This document shows positions 50,753 through 63,900 of a stretch of DNA of 64,000 bases, piece by piece (positions within the stretch are counted from its first letter, which is position 1; each line of letters starts with the position of its first letter). The notes under the pieces are model-generated. The model was given only the letters and a program-made list of their open reading frames with translations. It did not search any database and was not told the DNA's origin. Source of the DNA: Pomacea canaliculata (Eukaryota > Mollusca > Gastropoda > Architaenioglossa > Ampullariidae); NCBI RefSeq assembly GCF_003073045.1, contig NC_037593.1, positions 23,865,868 to 23,929,867 on the forward strand. Reading direction: 5' to 3'. Both the position numbers and the translations under genes were made by a program.

Positions 50753-53700
50753 ATGCCTGACACGCGACGAATTGTTGGGCCAGAAACCTCACAAAGCCCG
50801 TACAATCTGTGTTCCAGTTTTCGAGCGTCTTCACTTAAGGTAGGAAGGCAACAGCCTGTGAAACACGTAGTTTTATATTTTCTGAACTAAGCAATTAATT
50901 AGTGAAGAAATTAACATGATATGTAAAGACATGACTACCAGTTCAATACACTGGCATTTCAATTCCAAAAAGAATCTATTTATGTAATTGTGTTCTTGGA
51001 AAACAAAGGTAAAAAGTTATAAATACATGAATAATCTATAACTAAACATATTTAATAGCATTTTCCAACTTTAATTTTATGTCTTGAGATGATGTTAACC
51101 AATAGTTCAAGTAATCCAAAAAGTAATGTCTCAGAATTATTATTTTACCTATTTTCTTCAGCTCCTCAATGAAGGCCGTCGTGCAGATGGAAGAAATGAA
51201 TCACAGCATCGTCCTGTTTGTATGCAATATTTTCTAGTGATGCAGTGTTAAAAGCTAGAGAACCTAGCATTTATAATATCTCAACTTTAAATTTATTTTT
51301 TCAGTCTTTCTTTAAGAAAAATAATTTAATACAAAAAGTAATGATTATACCTCATGTAAACATATTAATAATTTTGTAATAGTAGTTGACGCATTTGTTT
51401 TCTTGCCTGAATCAGATGCTTAATAATTTACTATTTAAAGCATTCCTAAGATTTGTGGATTTACTGAAAAAGTCTTTTCTCAGTCTTGCTTCTTTCTCCA
51501 TAATATCTGCTGTTCCATGCACTCCATAGCCTGTTACACTGTTAGTGTGAATGTGACAAGCATTTAAAGATTTTAATTAATATTCCAAGAACAATACCGT
51601 TACAGATATGCGAGCAGGATTGATTACTCAGGCACAAGGTTCAGCTTATGTGGAGCTAAATCGCACTAAAGTCATATGTGCTGTGTATGTATGACTTTTG
51701 GTTCTGTAGTGTTTTATATTTTCAGTTAATTTTTCTGTGCAATAACTTTTTCGCTAATGCAATCTGCTACAAATTACCTTAATTCACTCTTTGGCAATAC
51801 TTCTTTTACTTTAGGTATGGACCCAGAGAGGTTGCTCGTCGAGAAGATGTTCAGATGCAAGGTCAGGTGACATGTGAATTCAAGTTTGCACCTTTCTCAT
51901 GTCATGTCAGACGCCAGCCAGTCCAAGACAGTCAGGAAAAAGATCTTTCAACACAATTGTTAGAAGCGATTAGACCAGCTATCTGTTTGGTGAGTGATCT
52001 GGGTCTTTTTAATTTGATTTAATTAAAGTTCCATAATGAATGAAATGTATTCTTTGTAGATCAGTATGTAGTTAAATATAGGCACATACCAAGCAAGAAA
52101 TAAATGGATTAATATTATTTAAGCTTTTTATTTTTAAATGCCAAGTTTCTACTCTTCATAGGAAAAGAAGAAAACGATATATGCCTGTAGTTAATAAATT
52201 TTTATCATTAAAAGGCCAGAGTTCATTCATTTGACTGTAACTACCAGATCCAGTGTGATCTATTTTGGTCTTGATGCTATGCATTATGTTTCCATTATCA
52301 TTATTAACGTTATTAACACTGCTCTGATGAAATTTGTTGTTATTCTTTTCTCGTAGGATAAGTTTCCCAAATTACAAGTGGATGTGTATGTAACTGTACT
52401 GGAGAATGATGGAAGTGGTGAGTCTGATTATTGGTAAATTGTCCTTGGTACATGGTGGTATAGTCACATGACTTACCTGACCCATTACAAACTTAGCCAT
52501 TATTAGTTGGTGATCCAATGTCTTTTAAGTCACTACTATTTGATTTAAAAAATGTTAGAAAAATGAAAACCACCATGTTTGTGGTGCCTTCTCCATGTGG
52601 ACATTTGATGTTTTATCAGAAGTACTGTTTTGGATGTACACTTTTGTTGGCTATAAGTGTAATTACAATTAATTTGAAATGAATAAATGTATAGCTACTA
52701 AAATAATAGGCAAAAGAGAAATGAATTTTTGGCATTCTTGTCAACTGTGAAGAAAACAAGTAGAGTTACTGTTTACGTGTTACTGTACTGGCTTTACTGT
52801 TTCAGCTCTTGCTGCTGCCATTACCTGCGCCTCCATAGCAGTAGCATCAGCTGGAATCGACATGTATGACCTGGTTATTGGCAGCAGTGCTGTAAGTTTC
52901 ATGATGCTATTTACAACAGATTTTGTACAGTTGACACAGAGGTAGTTGTGACAACTTTGGTCATACATGTATTTTTGTTTAAAAATTAACTTTCCTGCAC
53001 ATATTTATTTTACCTCTGCGTTTCTGCTGGTGAATGGGCATTTCACAGTTTTCTCTTTAGCTATGGGAAGACATTACTTTGGTTTCAAAATTTCATTTTG
53101 ATCCCCCTTGGTGTGTATGCAAGACTGTTTAAGATCCTGTGAAGTTGGTACAATTTGTGGCATCAGACATTTTTTATTTATTTAATACATTTTATTACTT
53201 CAATTAAAGGGTTTGACACAACATAAACTGTCATATATCAAAGTCTTCTGTGAACTTATATTTCAGAAAATCCTTGGAGAAAGAATATTTGTTGATCCAA
53301 CCAACAGTGAAGAAAATACATGCATGGTAAGAAACTGTGTTGTTTAAAGTATTTTTTAAAATGTTTGATGGAGAGAGTTGATGTTATTACATTATTTTGC
53401 TATTGCCTATATCCTTCATTCTCAAACTTGCTTTCTGACAGGATGATGATCCAGCCAGAGTTGGGGGACAGCTGACAATTGGACTGTTGCCATCATTAAA
53501 TCAAGTGTCAGAATTGACCTTCCAGGGAGACATTGGTTTCAACGTGTTGTCTCAAGTAAATTTTCTTTTTGCCAATGCACTTTGCTTAGCAATTATGAAT
53601 CTCCTTAAAAAAAGTTACGTTACTTGACATTACCAGAGTGTACAGATAGCAATCATCAGTTTCATATAGTTTTGGTTCTGTAAACTCCCTGCATCTGAAA

Positions 53701-54189
53701 TATGTAGGCTGTAGCAGATGTCATAGTATTTGCTATGGATTTACACAATGCCCATTTAAGCAAAGCAGAAGCTAGTGTTTTGAATAGTAAATGAATAGTA
53801 AACTCCACAAGAAACTTTTACCACACTGAACCTGCATTCTATAAACCAGTACTGAAATAATGGATAGTCACCAAATGTATTATTATTGATAGCTGCAGCC
53901 AATATGTTACATTGCTAATTATGGTAACTTCTTGCTGTGTCTTAAAAATCAACCGTATAACTTAAGCTTAGCTATAACTAAGGCCATTTATTTGTGACAT
54001 CAGGTATGATGAAATTAAAGGATGGAATGACTTACAAACACTTTGTACATGCATATGCTTTTATATTTATTCTACACAACCTTGATTTTGCAGGCAGTAC
54101 AAATTTGCCAGGACACCTGCCACAAATTATATCCTGTGGTACAGCAGACCCTTGAGAAGATAGTCAAAGACAAACATAAAAATATTTGA
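50753..54189 (+). CDS. EXOSC6: Exosome complex subunit MTR3 (EXOSC6)
   Basis: Nine plus-strand exons join in phase: 50753-50839, 51162-51219, 51606-51684, 51815-51989, 52357-52417, 52806-52891, 53267-53326, 53442-53555 and 54094-54189 (TGA). The product has 271 residues; human EXOSC6 has 272. The N-terminus RRIVGPETSQSP matches the human RRIRGPEESQPP, which favours the ATG at 50753 over the in-frame one at 50669. The RNase PH fold is evident: VYMRAGLITQAQGSAYVE, CAVYGPREVARRED, ALAAAITCASIAVASAGIDM, YDLVIG and LTIGLLPSLNQV. In the eukaryotic core exosome MTR3 pairs with RRP42 in the six-membered ring. It has lost phosphorolytic activity and serves structure and RNA passage in nuclear and cytoplasmic 3'-5' decay. 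AATAAA signals follow at about 54375 and 54390. Confidence 0.95.
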
Positions 54190-56275
54190 TGGCTAATTTG
54201 TACCATTTTTAGATCTTTGTCTCATTGTTTAAAAAAAAATACAGTGTCCAGAGCATAAAGACTGCATACATTTTATTACATTAGCTTGAGCTTGAAATTG
54301 GTAGAAATTTGAGAGATGCTGTGATTATTATGGGTTATATGTATAAGTTTATGAATGACACTGATGATTGTCGAATAAATGTTTAGAAAATAAAACACTG
54401 TAGAGCCAATCCAAGTTGTGTTTTGTATGTACTTAGCAGTTGATTACAATCTTGGACAAGTAAGAGCCCATACTACATCATCTCCCACATCTCTCCCCAC
54501 ACCCTACAAAAAAAAAACTGCACAAAAATAAAACTGTAGATGAGTTGGAATATATACCCATGCACTCACTTCACTACATTTTGTTGTGCTATATATATAT
54601 AAACAAGAATAAGTAGCAACATACCTTGTAGATTAGTTTATCTAATGTTTCACTGCATGTTGCCCTAATGTGCCTATTGCCTCTGTTGTCTTCTTTAGTA
54701 TTTTTCCCTTAACATTTACCATCCTTCATTTTTACCTTCATACATAGCATTTCTTTCATATCCTGTACTTAATGATTTTTGATTCAAACGCACAGCACAC
54801 GATCCTGCACGAGCTGCACTATATAAAGCATGCATTTATAATAATACAATGGGAGATAAAGTGTCCTAGGGGTGCAATGGCCTCCCTTGGACAAACTCCT
54901 GAATGCTTCATCGTACCACGAACTTAGTTAAGCGTAAGGATCATTTTGCTTTTACCTGCAGCATCGAATTGTACCAAAACGTAGACAAGATCTGTATTAA
55001 AAGAATGTAACACTTTATATACATATACTGATTTCTTACGCATGAAGTTTCATGATACTACAGCACTTACCAAGCTTAACACAATTGCAGTTTGTAAGAG
55101 ATATCACACAGGAAGCGTTTGCTGAATTTCCTTTACATCAAGGCCATTAGTGAGGGATACAACTGTATGAAACAAATTCATGAAGGTAATCCCATTAATC
55201 TGTGTTAAGCTTCTTTATTGTGTTAAGTAGTAACTTCGTACAAAGATAACCGCCACAGTTTTTGATCTTTATTTTACAATTTAAGTACATAAGACGGATA
55301 GCTTCCCCTGTCAATTTAGAGTAGCCTCCCATTAAAATTTAATGTTATAAAACCTTAACATGTCAACTTCATATAAGTTACAATTTTTACAAAGATTGTA
55401 AAACAATATAATATGATTTGTTTTCCTTTTTTAATATGTAGAACTTAAGATTTTTATCCTCAAATAAAATAATAAGGATAAGGGAAAGACTGCACCTGCA
55501 GATTTTCTTATGTGAAATGAAGTCAAATGGAATAAGTTTCACTACTTCTCACTCTGGTTGGTCTTTCACCCACGAGGGCCTTTTTTTCTCCGACTAAAGA
55601 TGTGCGTGGTAACACGAGATCTTTGTTCCTTTTACTAAAGGTTTACGTGGAGAGGAACAACTTACGAGTATATAAACCAATTTTTTGTGCTCCCGAGAAG
55701 GGTAGCTAAATGATGAAATGTAGTTAATTAAATTATCAGCAAGGTGAGTGCTGGAGCAGAAGTGCATTGATTACTAGATGTTCTCACTGTGCTACTATTG
55801 TCTGCACAGCCTTGCCCCAGCATACCTATCTGAGCTAATGTTTTACCAGTTACCACCCAAGTCGGTGTCTTTGGTCTGCTTATGTTACCTGTGCCAGCAT
55901 CAGAGGGAAGAAATTCAGCCCTACTGTTTCGAATTCTCTGCTTCTTTCTCTTCAAACTGTCTGTACTTCGAAGCTTTCAAGTTCGGCCTCAAAGCCCACC
56001 CCTTTAAGAAATGTGTCACCTAATCAAATTTTGTTCTGCTCACTCCTCTGTTTATTTTCTTCTATGCACTTTGATCATGTTTGCCAGGATGTTATCCGTT
56101 TGTGCTTCTTTTACTGTTGGTTTGTTTGTAATCTTTCATGTATGAGCTTTACAAATTCAATTATCATTAGAAGTATTTAATGATATAATATTGAGATTTT
56201 TTATTGTTTTAAATGTTTATGGATTTTTTAAATATTTATGTACATAAAGTACTTATTTTCCCCAATTTGTTTCAG
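54190..56275. other. Spacer between EXOSC6 and the DHHC exon
   Basis: The first 200 bases are the EXOSC6 3' UTR. The rest is AT-rich and holds a LINE relic (55795-56025). The first exon of the DHHC gene should lie here or inside this interval. A minimal candidate, ATG TGC GTG followed by GTAACA at 55600-55608, would join in phase 0 but is unproven. Confidence 0.45.
55795..56025 (+). mobile_element. Non-LTR retrotransposon relic (3' end of ORF2)
   Basis: The plus-strand frame reads CLHSLAPAYLSELMFYQLPP, later YCFEFSASFSSNCLYF and FKFGLKAHPF. This follows the common LINE C-terminal layout: LAPxYLSELL, then RSF-x-x-xAP-x-LWN, then FKxxLKTHLF. The middle part is degraded. It lies directly upstream of the DHHC exon and probably sits in that gene's first intron. 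Confidence 0.7.
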
Positions 56276-57142
56276 AACAGAGATGTCAAAAAAAATTGGG
56301 AATGGAAACTAGCTGCACTAAACATTGTAGGCATCTTGTATTTTGTTATATTATCCATCAGCTCATTAATAATTAATCTCTTCATCACAATGCCAGATGC
56401 CTTTGGATATGACCCACAACTTCTGTTCTATAGCCGTGCATCTGTTGTGTATATCTTCATTGTTCTCATTTTGAACTATTTATGCCTGGTCTACTTCAAG
56501 AAACACTCTTATGTGTCATCGGCACACAGTGCATTACCAAAATTCATTTCACAGGAGCCAGGTGGTTTCCAAACATGCAACAGATGTGCACTTTTTTGTC
56601 CACCACGGGCCAAACATTGTCCACTGTGTCAGCATTGTGTCTTGAAGCGAGATCACCATTGTTTCTTTGGAGGCTGCTGTGTTGGATTCCACAACCAAAG
56701 ATATTTCATTGTCTTTTGTTTTTATGGCATTGTTGGAGCTCTGTACACCACTGCGGTTACCTTTCGGTACCTAAGTAAATATTATGTTAATGTGCTAAGT
56801 CTTCAGGTGTATTCTTATTTTTTACCATTCTTGCTGTGGAACTGGACAGTAGGTCAAGTGCAGGCTAACATTGTTGCTATGGTGATATATGGCTTCTTTT
56901 GTTTTTTCGCGTTATGTGGCTGTTGCTATTATTTTGCTTTTCAGTGCATGCTTCTTGTAACGGGGCAAACTTCTTATGAATATGTCAAGGGTATTACAGA
57001 GTACAAGCGCCCACTGCTGGTAAACATAGCCTCAGTCTTTGGACCATTTTGGTTCTTAAACTTCATATTTCCAGTCCCTTGCTTGAAGAGTGGTGAGGAT
57101 GGAATTAACTGGAGGGAACATTTAGACTTGAAAAATAGATAA
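56276..57142 (+). CDS. DHHC palmitoyltransferase (ZDHHC24/ZDHHC22-like), main exon
   Basis: A 289-codon exon lies behind a good acceptor (CCCAATTTGTTTCAG) and ends in TAA. The frame runs on upstream to an ATG at 56213, but that would read through the acceptor, so I take the 5' end of the coding region to be in an upstream exon. Four membrane segments are visible: ALNIVGILYFVILSISSLII, VVYIFIVLILNYLCLVYF, YFIVFCFYGIVGALYTTAV and AMVIYGFFCFFALCGCCYYF. Between the second and third lies the cytosolic Cys-rich domain, with CNRCALFCPPRAKHCPLCQHC (zinc ligands), the catalytic RDHHC and CVGFHNQRYF. After the fourth segment TSYEYVKG stands where the family has TTxE. DHHC enzymes S-acylate Cys of target proteins at internal membranes. 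The subfamily is a best guess from the short tails and four-segment layout. Confidence 0.9.
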   Translation, partial: NRDVKKNWEWKLAALNIVGILYFVILSISSLIINLFITMPDAFGYDPQLLFYSRASVVYIFIVLILNYLCLVYFKKHSYVSSAHSALPKFISQEPGGFQTCNRCALFCPPRAKHCPLCQHCVLKRDHHCFFGGCCVGFHNQRYFIVFCFYGIVGALYTTAVTFRYLSKYYVNVLSLQVYSYFLPFLLWNWTVGQVQANIVAMVIYGFFCFFALCGCCYYFAFQCMLLVTGQTSYEYVKGITEYKRPLLVNIASVFGPFWFLNFIFPVPCLKSGEDGINWREHLDLKNR

Positions 57143-59729
57143 GTAATAATAAAGAAGATTGATATATGTTATTTCCTGATTAAAGGTGTATATCTGACAT
57201 CAGATAATCAACACGTCCATTAAGTCTCTAACATTCTGGAATGTGTCTGGAAAATTGTTTACCCTAATGTTTTAATGATGCAGTTGTTCTGCAAATGTGC
57301 TTTGCAAAAATTGATGAAAGGGACTGAGACACAGTCTGAGATGTAATGTCTAATCTCTAAACTAGCTACAGAATGACAATTATTATTTATTAAATAGAAA
57401 AACTTGCAAAATAATTGTTTAAATTCCCAGTCAGTTTTTTCCTTCCCCATCGCATAGTTGTTAACCTGTGATGGAGTTAAGGCCAGACCAAGTCAAATGT
57501 GAACTACAGTTTAAAACTGCTGGCAAGTTAACATATCACTGTTATTTGTTACAAAAATACTTCCTGCATTTTTTTTTACATTTTATGAAAAGAAAATGTA
57601 ATGGATATTGGTGTAGATATCTTTTTGGTTGAGGTGTTATTGAGAAAGTTACAAGAACATTCCAGCTGATCTCAGTAACAGAAGTTTTGAATACAAAAGC
57701 ATAGTATTTGCATTCACACTAATTGAAGTCCTATACTCTAATGTAGATTTTATTTTTAGATTCTTTAAAAATTTACCTACACCCTTAGTTTTTATATCCT
57801 GCTGAAATATTCTGAATAACATTCTGGAGATTTGCTGTTCAGTTTCACATCCATTTTACTTTGCTGTTTGTTGATTAGCACTGCTGATAATGGATAATAT
57901 TAATCTAATCAAGGTGCACTCCAAAGGTATTGTAAATATGTATTACCTAATTATAGTCCGCTGTTGGAGTTTTATTTTTGACTTATATGTTGCTGAGATC
58001 ATAACAGGATTGTTTTGATGAAATGTATTTTTTTAATCAAGTTTATTGTATCTAAACAAATTTCTTTGCAAAACAATGGGTGATGTCTAACTAACAAATC
58101 AGCAATAAAAAGGTGTATTTTTTTTCTGATGAAATATAAGTGAAATTTAAATGATGAAATACGTAGCAGGTTCAAGTTTTTTTTTATGTATTTGGAAGTG
58201 TGCATATTTTTGCTTTTTTTTCTCTGCATCTCTCACTCCTCTCTTTGCTCCTACACACAAACATGCATGCACACAAACCACACATTTGAGGCCAGGGAAA
58301 AGATTGAGTTAAAGTTAAGATTGAGGGGGACAAAGACAATTAGTTTGTTGAGGAACTGGTGAACGAGAATGAAAATCATCTCAAAAATACCAAAGCGTAA
58401 TGGTTTGACTTTAATAATCATTTTAAGGATAGTGGTCATAAACAATAGATTTACTCAACATATATACATTTTTTAGGCTTAAATTAGAATAATTTTTAAA
58501 AGAAAAGAAATTAAAGCCTTTATCTTTTATCCTCTCCTCACCTGCCAGCACCTACTGGCTTTTCAAACATGATAAAGAAACATAAGCTAATATCATTTTA
58601 CATGATTTTCCAGACATAAAACAAGTAATTATGTGGACTGGCCAAAATTTCTTTTATAAGAAAAAAAAAAATGTATAAGCCAGCCCGACATTTGCATGCA
58701 TACTCGTCCTAATTCTCAGTCCCTGAAGAAATTTATGGAAATCGATGCAAATGTTTTGAATATGGAAGCAAATTAAAGGAGACAAACCATTACTTAAAAT
58801 TTTATCAGTTCTACAAATAACAATAATATAGGACATACCATGAGACCAATCATGACAGCGCACCAAACATGCAGCCTGAGGATTTCATCAAGTGAAGCGT
58901 TTAACAACATTTTTCTTGCAGAGTGATGCAGCTTTATGGAAATGGGATTCATGAATCCTACAGAAAAATACAATATTGAATTAGTAAACTGTTGTTGTCA
59001 GAATTATTATTTAACAGGGAGTAGCAGTTTGCATTTTGATTGAAAATACTGAAATAATCTTGGGATCCGACCTGGTCCAGACAACTTTGCTGCTCCAGAC
59101 AACTTTGCGACCAGAGTCAGTACGCGGGGCCCTGGCAGTGTCATTTGTGATGCCCCGCATATTTGTATGATCTGACGGTGACAAAAGAATCTCCTATCGC
59201 GGGGTCACCCTCTGGTGTGGGGTCAGGGGCAGTTGCCCTAGTCGCCACCCTCAAAGGTCGCAGTATCTTCTCTGTTCCACAGGACTTGGCATCGCTTCCT
59301 CTCCTCTTCCTATTCCAGCGTTTGCTTGTCACCACTGTAGCGAGGGAGTAAAGTATCTGCGCTCGGATTTTTGGGTAACTATCAGTGTTCCAGGGATTTG
59401 AAGGTTTGATTTGAATACTGTTTCATTTAGTGGTTAGAAATACGCTAGAAAAGACTCAAAGGACAATTAAGCGTCAAGAACTATATAAGCCTTTCTTAGA
59501 AGAGAATTATTTATCTACACAAGGATCATTAAGGATCGAGTCACAAAAACCGTTGTCTGAATTAAAACTTTCACATTCAGAATCAGAGTAGGGCTTTTTT
59601 TAACTAGAACTGAAACCGAAATCAAATAGCTGCTCACAACCAACGTTGTGTTGGCGTTGTGAAAGTGAAAAGACGGGAAACCTAGCGGTCCCTTGTGTCA
59701 TCTTCTCTGTTTCACACACATAATCATCA
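57143..59729. other. Downstream sequence, no gene seen
   Basis: The DHHC 3' UTR (AATAAA near 57147) is followed by AT-rich sequence. A G+C-richer patch at 59060-59400 contains a short direct repeat CCAGACAACTTTGC (59076, 59096). A minus-strand basic frame there (59141-59335) has no domain I recognise. Confidence 0.55.
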
Positions 59730-59875
59730 TTACCGTCAAGCGCCAGAAGTTGTACCTCGGACATATCGTCCGATATGACACCTTGCCGAAGACAGTCCTC
59801 CATGGGTACTTTAAAGGAGGTAGACGCCGTGACAAGCAAAAGAAAAAGTGGGTGACGAAAGTAGACAGGCTGTCC
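59730..59875 (+). mobile_element. Non-LTR retrotransposon relic (ORF2 C-terminus)
   Basis: The frame KRQKLYLGHIVRYDTLPKTV and then LHGYFKGGRRRDKQKKKW matches the LINE tail pattern K-R-x-L-x-x-G-H-x-x-R-x-x-x-L-x-K-T-V-L-x-G, with GRRRGRQ-like basic residues and W. It is a different copy from the relic at 9985-10157, and on the opposite strand. Confidence 0.75.
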
Positions 59876-60829
59876 TCTGAAAGATCTTCTCACGAGGGCG
59901 CAAGACCGACCCCGACGAGAGTCGTGTGTCTTGTTTTCGGGGAAACACAACATTATTTTCCGCAGAGAAATGGCTTTCACATGTAGATCTAGTGAAGTAC
60001 AACGCCTGCCTTTTTTTCTTCATTTTACAAGGACAGCGACTTATCATGCTGAAATCATTTTTTCTTTCTTTACTGCTGTACTCGAAATACGTTAAATGGA
60101 AATTAAATTATACACATTGGAAGCCTCACATTTCAGCTCATCACTTCTTATATGTAACATGTTATTCCTTATCAGACTATTCAGGTCTTCACTAACACCT
60201 TAGGGTTGAAATTATCCCCGCTTTTCCGGTTTGACCATGATTGCAGACATTTCTATGGCTACTGAAAAAATATCTGCAAAATGTATTTTCTACTCCTAGC
60301 ACCGAAAATGTACTTGACTATTAGAAACTGTGCTCGATGCTGACTTTAGATTGGTGACCCAAAACAGTGGGACTTAAAGAAAGATGTGCTGTACTTTTAC
60401 AGCCAGTACTAAACAAACAACCCTTTCTCTTCGCTGAAAAACAATCGTATCGTGTTTGATACTCTTTCGTAGTCACATAGACAGGAAAATCACAAGAGAC
60501 GGTGAAAAAGAAAAAAAAAAATGGTTTCGCGACAAAGCGGACAGGACTTGGCATGATGGGTCCCAGAGGTCCTCGGAAATATCAGCTGAAGAAAACAGCG
60601 TTTGGAGGGAAAGGTGGAGGCTGGGGGAATAGACATCCTAATGGCAAGTTCCCGGTCCGACCGGTTTAGTAGTTTCTCTGCAGGATTTGTTGCAACATCA
60701 TCTGCATCTGATGACATTCCGTACAGATTCCTTCCTTTGAGAAACTTGAAACCTCAGTGTCGAAACAAATTGTACCTGTAGTCAGCGTACTGCTTCTCAG
60801 GTGCACTGGCTACAATATTATATTTGCAG

Positions 60830-60968
60830 CTTGTTTACTGCGCAAAACTGGCAGCTGGTTCCCCGCGAGGTAAAACATGAAGACGTACAAAAATCCATGA
60901 GGGAAGCTTCTGGAAGGCTGGGTACTGACAGAAGTGAACAATCAGAAGCTTTGAATGAGACTTTGGAG
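60830..60968 (+). CDS. Candidate internal exon, unidentified
   Basis: Flanked by acceptor TTATATTTGCAG and a strong donor GTGAGT, this 139-base segment is open in the frame NWQLVPREVKHEDVQKSMRE, then GRLGTDRSEQSEALNETLE (entry phase 2, exit phase 0). The composition is polar and charged, as in a disordered or coiled region. Neighbouring exons were not found; a plus-strand gene would continue to the right. A non-coding transcript exon is the alternative. Confidence 0.3.
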
Positions 60969-63900
60969 GTGAGTCTATCCTACAGTGTTCACAAAACTCA
61001 ACACAGCAGGAGTGTCCGTTATCAATATCTGTCTTCCCCACTCAATCTCTGTAAAAGATTCAATTGCGACGAAAAAGTGAAAAAAATATTCCACCATCTT
61101 TTTTAAACGAGTTGAGATCAACACAATAAAGCTATGAAAACTATAAGCGCAACGAGTCTGATATATAAGATTAGTAGAAACTTGTCAACATATGAGTAGT
61201 GTCATTCAATGTTCTTGTGATAAATGCTTGAACCGGTTGACATGCAACAAGAAACTATGAGTTCTCAAGAAAAACTGTTTTACATGCCTAGGTTTTTAGA
61301 TACAGCTCCTTATTTCTAATCAAATTCGAGGGAATCATTGACAATTTAGCTGAAAACTGATTCTCCAAGAAATTTGCACCTGTTGACTTTTCACAGGTCG
61401 TTGCTAATAGCAAAAAACGTAAAAAAAACTGTAATTTACATTTCTCGGAAATTCTGAAAAGGAAGAAAAGTAATAAAACAATAAAGAAAGTGGTATTAGA
61501 AAACATGGGGGAAAAAAGTGAAAGAAACAGGATCAAGAGAAGGAAGAATAATAAGAAAAGATTAAAAATGAAAAAAATCCGCAAAAAAGAAACCGAAGAA
61601 GGCTCTGCTGATTAATACAAAACGCCTAGAAGAGAGAGAGAAGGCAAGGAAAAAAGGTATTTTTGTAATCAAGTAAGTCATATGAGAAGCAGATCGTATG
61701 TACGCCTTGACAAAAGCCACGCAAAGCTTCCTGATCATCTCACCACGCGGGCGGGGCGGCAGCACCGCGCCAACGGCACAGTAAGTGTCGTAACAAGGTG
61801 AGAGATGCAAATCACCCATCATCACTGAGCGACAACGACCTCAAGGATGATAAAAGAAAGCGAATTTAACCCTTTGTTGAATCTTAGAAATTGTACAGTC
61901 TAGGCAAGCTGAAAAGCAGATAGCTACTTCCATCTTGTAGTTGATTTTTCTTTTTGTCTGGGAAGAAAATTTGAAGAATAAACTGGAAAAAGTCTTAGTT
62001 AGAAGTATAGTGGTCTGTTTAAAAGTTTTTTTGAGTGTGCATGGTAGATGAGTCGGGGGTGGGAGTGGGGGAATCACTTTGAACCGCAGGAATTGCTGTA
62101 TTCTACGATCATTCTAACTTTGTAGGTATCACTAAAAATAAACTACTTTTTCTTTTCACACTATGGAAGCACAGAATATAAATTCCATTACTTTGTTAAC
62201 AAGGAGAGAAGACAAAAAAGAAACCATCATGGGAAAAGGAAAGAGTAAAAAAAAGTGAGTGACTACAGAAACTGCTTAAAGAATGATAAATATCGTGACA
62301 AAATCTTTTATTTATGAAACCTCCACAAATCTTTTCTGTGGGAAGTAACAAGTTCACCCGTTCTTTTATTTACTTATTTTGTAAAATGTTTCAAATATGC
62401 TCTGTTTTGTGTTGGTTCAGGGAAAATAAAATGTAAAAAATGCACATGTAAAAAAAAGATACTATACAGATCTGTGGAAAAAAAATGCAGACCGATTTCG
62501 GTTCCAACCTTGGTCACAACCCATAGTTTAGTTGGAGGCCTCCGTGTGTGCCTAAACTAGTCTAGTTGTGACTTTGGAACCTAGAGGTTGTGTTTTGTTG
62601 ATTGTATTATCGACTTTAAGGGATTTGTCAACATTATAATTTTAATTCTACATAGAAAATCAATTGGTAAACTTGAGTTTAGCGCCCGAGTCGAGACTGG
62701 AGCAGAAAGAAGGAAAAAAAGTAACCCCTAACCTCATTTCGCTAGATGAGATTAGACGGTAACTAAGAGAAACCAGACGGTCACAACAAAGCTGTAAACT
62801 GTATTGTCCAGTTTGAAACTGAACATTCTTAACCTAGGTACGTAAACCTAGTCATTAATATTTTCAATAAGTTTGTATGTATTGTTGTGGTATTAATTTT
62901 TTATCATTTATATGGAACAGACTCAATGCATTATACACAAATAAAAACAAATGACAATGAAATAAATAGTCAAAGCACCTACAGATCGTATGTACACCCC
63001 TCGCAGTAGAGAGAAATCATAATAGTGTAGTCACAGAATAATAAGAACAGGACACGAAATATAACACTCAAACTTTATTTCTTTGCGCGAAACGTTGGAA
63101 TTTGTTTTAGGTAAATATTGTTTTCGTCAATTGTAATAGAATGCTTTCCTCGAGAAGAAAAAACATGTTTCAGAACTAACAAAAGTTGAGAACTGATGCA
63201 CAAAGATAATTTACTGTAAAGGTTAAAAAATACTATATTTTCAGCCCCTGAAAGGTGAACTATTTATGTTTTCTTTTCCTGTTTGATCAGTAAAGAAAAC
63301 TAAACTCTATATTGTGATTTTTTTTTCTTCCTGTTACTTAGTTACTTATTCCTCAAGACTGAAAACCTGAACTTCTGTCTTATCTGTCCATGTACGGTCT
63401 GTACCGCTTACATTAGGAACATATTTGTGGCGGCTGAAATGTTAAAGTGTTTTAGTTCTTTGATGATGTTTGCTTGCAGATAATTTTATTATAAGTTAGA
63501 TTCTTATCTTTCCACATAAACTTCTTGCTTATGGTCAAACAAATCTATGAAAGAAATGATCAAGAAAATAAATGTACAATGTAACATTTTGCGACTTGGT
63601 GGATTAAGACGCCACCCCCGAATTCCCCGCCACTAATGGGCGCAGGTGTAACCTGACCTCACACATTAATGAATAATTTACACCTCTCCCTGTGACGAAC
63701 GTCTCGGGGCAAATCACTAGGTTGATGAGTGATTACTAGTCCCAGGCTTGCGCCGCCACTTGTATCGTCCATAGCCTCATAATCCGAGGCTACTCTATCG
63801 AATGGAGGGAAGAAATAACTTCTTTATACACTATAAATGTCATTATATTCTGACTATAAAATTGAGTAAGTAAAATTTTGTTTATATGGCCCTAATGCCT

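Noticed and set aside
61562-61825. 87-codon minus-strand frame
   Set aside because: It ends in a Phe-rich run antisense to A-rich sequence and has no splice support.
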